Shown here: in pieces, positions 62,882-64,000 of the stretch | Position numbering within the stretch: position 1 is the stretch's first letter | Layout: every line of letters begins with the position of its first letter | The notes under the pieces: model-generated | Told to the model about the DNA's origin: nothing | The model's database searches: none | Seen by the model: the letters and a program-made list of their open reading frames with translations, nothing else | Source: Kineosporia rhizophila | GTDB lineage: Bacteria; Actinomycetota; Actinomycetes; Actinomycetales; Kineosporiaceae | Direction of reading: 5' to 3' | Assembly (NCBI RefSeq): GCF_021277265.1 | Contig: NZ_JAJSOH010000007.1 | Coordinates: 1-64,000, forward strand | Length of the DNA stretch: 64,000 bases | Program-made: the position numbers and the translations under genes

Positions 62882-64000
62882 ATGCCTCGATCCACCGACC
62901 GGCGCGTCTCGCCGCTGGTCATCTTCGCCGTGCTGGCCAGCGCGACCGCCTCGATCTCGCTCCTGCAGTCGCTGGTCACTCCGGTACTGCCGACCATCCA
63001 GGCCGACCTGAACACCTCCACCACCACGGTGACCTGGGTGATCACCGCCTGGCTGCTGACCGCCTCGGTGGCCACCCCGTTGCTGGGCCGGGTGGGTGAC
63101 ATGGCCGGCAAGAAGCGCACCCTGCTGATCGCCCTGGCCGCCATCGCCATCGGCTCGGCGGTAGCCGCAGCCGCCCCCTCGGTGAGCGTGCTCATCCTCG
63201 GGCGTGTGCTGCAGGGCATCGGGGCCGCGGTCTTCCCCCTGACCTTCGCCATCATCCGCGACGAGTTCCCACCCCACCGCCTGCCCGGCGCGGTCGGCGC
63301 GATCGCCGCGGTGATCGCCACCGGCGGCGGCGCGGGCGTCGTCCTGGCCGGCCCGGTCGTGGAGAACCTGAGCTGGCGCTGGCTCTTCTGGATCCCGGCG
63401 ATCGCTGCCTCGGTGATCTGGCTGCTGGCCCTGCGGCTGGTCCCGGAATCAGCGGTGCGCACCCCGGGCAAGGTGAACGTCGTTGCTGCTGCCTTGCTCT
63501 CGGGCTGGCTGGTGTGCCTGCTGCTGCCGGTCACCAAGGGCAACGCCTGGGGCTGGACCTCGGCCTCGGTCCTTGGCGGCCTCGCCCTGGCAGCGGTGCT
63601 GCTGGCCACCTGGATCTGGGTGGAGCTGCGCTCGTCCACCCCACTGATCGACATGCGGATGATGCGCCTGCCCGCGGTCTGGACCACCAACCTGGTGGCC
63701 TTGCTCTTCGGCGCGGCAATGTTCGTCACCTACGCCTTCCTGCCGGTGTACATGCAGGTTCCGGTGTCCACCGGGTACGGCTTCGGCGCCTCGGTCACCG
63801 GCGCCGGCCTGCTGCTGCTGCCGATGCTGGTCGGGATGGCGGTGCTCGGCTTCGCCAGCGGGCCGATCAGCAGACTGGTCAGCGCCAAGACGCAACTGGT
63901 CGGCGGCGCGGTGCTACTCACGCTCTCCGGCCTGATCCTGGTCCTCGCGCACGATGCCCGTTGGCAGGTGTCGCTGGCCGCCGGTATCGCCGGAGTCGGC
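62882..64000 (+). CDS. DHA2-type MFS transporter, cut by window end
   Basis: The frame stays open for 373 codons to the last base, so the C-terminus is missing. The ATG has an AAGGAT ribosome site 6-7 bases before it. SISLLQSLVTPVLPTIQADL, LGRVGDMAGKKRTL and the helix 5 motif AVIATGGGAGVVLAGPVVENLSWRWLFWIPAIAA mark the 14-helix DHA2 group of drug exporters. Divergent from its TetR regulator across the paired operators. Confidence 0.92.
   Translation, partial: MPRSTDRRVSPLVIFAVLASATASISLLQSLVTPVLPTIQADLNTSTTTVTWVITAWLLTASVATPLLGRVGDMAGKKRTLLIALAAIAIGSAVAAAAPSVSVLILGRVLQGIGAAVFPLTFAIIRDEFPPHRLPGAVGAIAAVIATGGGAGVVLAGPVVENLSWRWLFWIPAIAASVIWLLALRLVPESAVRTPGKVNVVAAALLSGWLVCLLLPVTKGNAWGWTSASVLGGLALAAVLLATWIWVELRSSTPLIDMRMMRLPAVWTTNLVALLFGAAMFVTYAFLPVYMQVPVSTGYGFGASVTGAGLLLLPMLVGMAVLGFASGPISRLVSAKTQLVGGAVLLTLSGLILVLAHDARWQVSLAAGIAGVG

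Overview
The window is uniformly GC-rich with dense, often overlapping genes. It also carries actinobacterial family types (DUF4235, a DUF5937-type regulator, a fused gamma/beta urease subunit, a MoxR/DUF58/VWA operon) and many apparently leaderless genes. I read it as chromosomal DNA of a free-living actinomycete; the genus cannot be fixed from the sequence (a Kineosporia-like organism is only a guess). I count 62 protein genes, the last cut by the window end. I saw no rRNA, tRNA, CRISPR array, insertion sequence or integrated phage. No gene-free stretch exceeds 300 bases. The largest gaps are 15313-15543, which holds a repeat array, and 61936-62165, where I see only the promoter of the small membrane protein.

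Layout. 1-7100: small conserved proteins, a methyltransferase, an acetyltransferase, an MpaB-like oxygenase, an alcohol dehydrogenase with its MerR regulator, and two tandem paralogous lipoproteins. 7050-11300: a large sulfatase, an efflux pump and a DUF4235 protein. 11300-17525: an operon of a small exported protein, MoxR ATPase, DUF58, VWA and an HtrA-like protease, divergent from an OmpR-type two-component system with an 11-bp-phased repeat array between them. 17700-23000: VOC protein, peptidase E, a divergent regulator/MFS pair and a secreted GH99-like hydrolase.

22966-31274 is the most interesting block. A leftward operon (APC permease, YtcJ-type amidohydrolase, agmatine deiminase, TetR regulator, then a pentapeptide-repeat protein) faces a rightward fused UreAB plus UreC pair. 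UreC keeps the metal ligands and the lysine but has lost the mobile-flap cysteine and a flap histidine, and no urease accessory genes follow. Agmatine deiminase makes N-carbamoylputrescine, a ureido compound, and no nitrilase-type amidase for it is visible. I propose that the urease-like enzyme hydrolyses that or a related ureido product. A 35-bp inverted repeat lies in the shared intergenic region.

31360-41033: an ABC-2 exporter with a NarL-type two-component system, DeoC, an XRE/MmyB-type regulator, a short-chain dehydrogenase and pyruvate carboxylase. 41225-51576: amine catabolism genes, namely HutD-like, a sarcosine-oxidase-like enzyme, a stress protein, a second APC permease, a DadA/PuuB-like FAD oxidoreductase, a second YtcJ-type amidohydrolase, TetR, a class III aminotransferase and MmsA. 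This could take amines on to semialdehydes and acyl-CoA. 51716-64000: a lipoprotein, unknown proteins, a DedA/ArsR/NAD(P)H-oxidoreductase operon, a metallo-hydrolase, two DHA2-type pumps with operator-like repeats, a nucleoside hydrolase, an NADP-binding reductase, and a membrane-anchored phosphodiesterase with an N-terminal holin-like domain.

Thirteen genes carry a TAnnnT hexamer 6-8 bases before the start codon, the signature of leaderless transcripts. Two convergent gene pairs are separated by long hairpins that share the same AAAGGACGC core.
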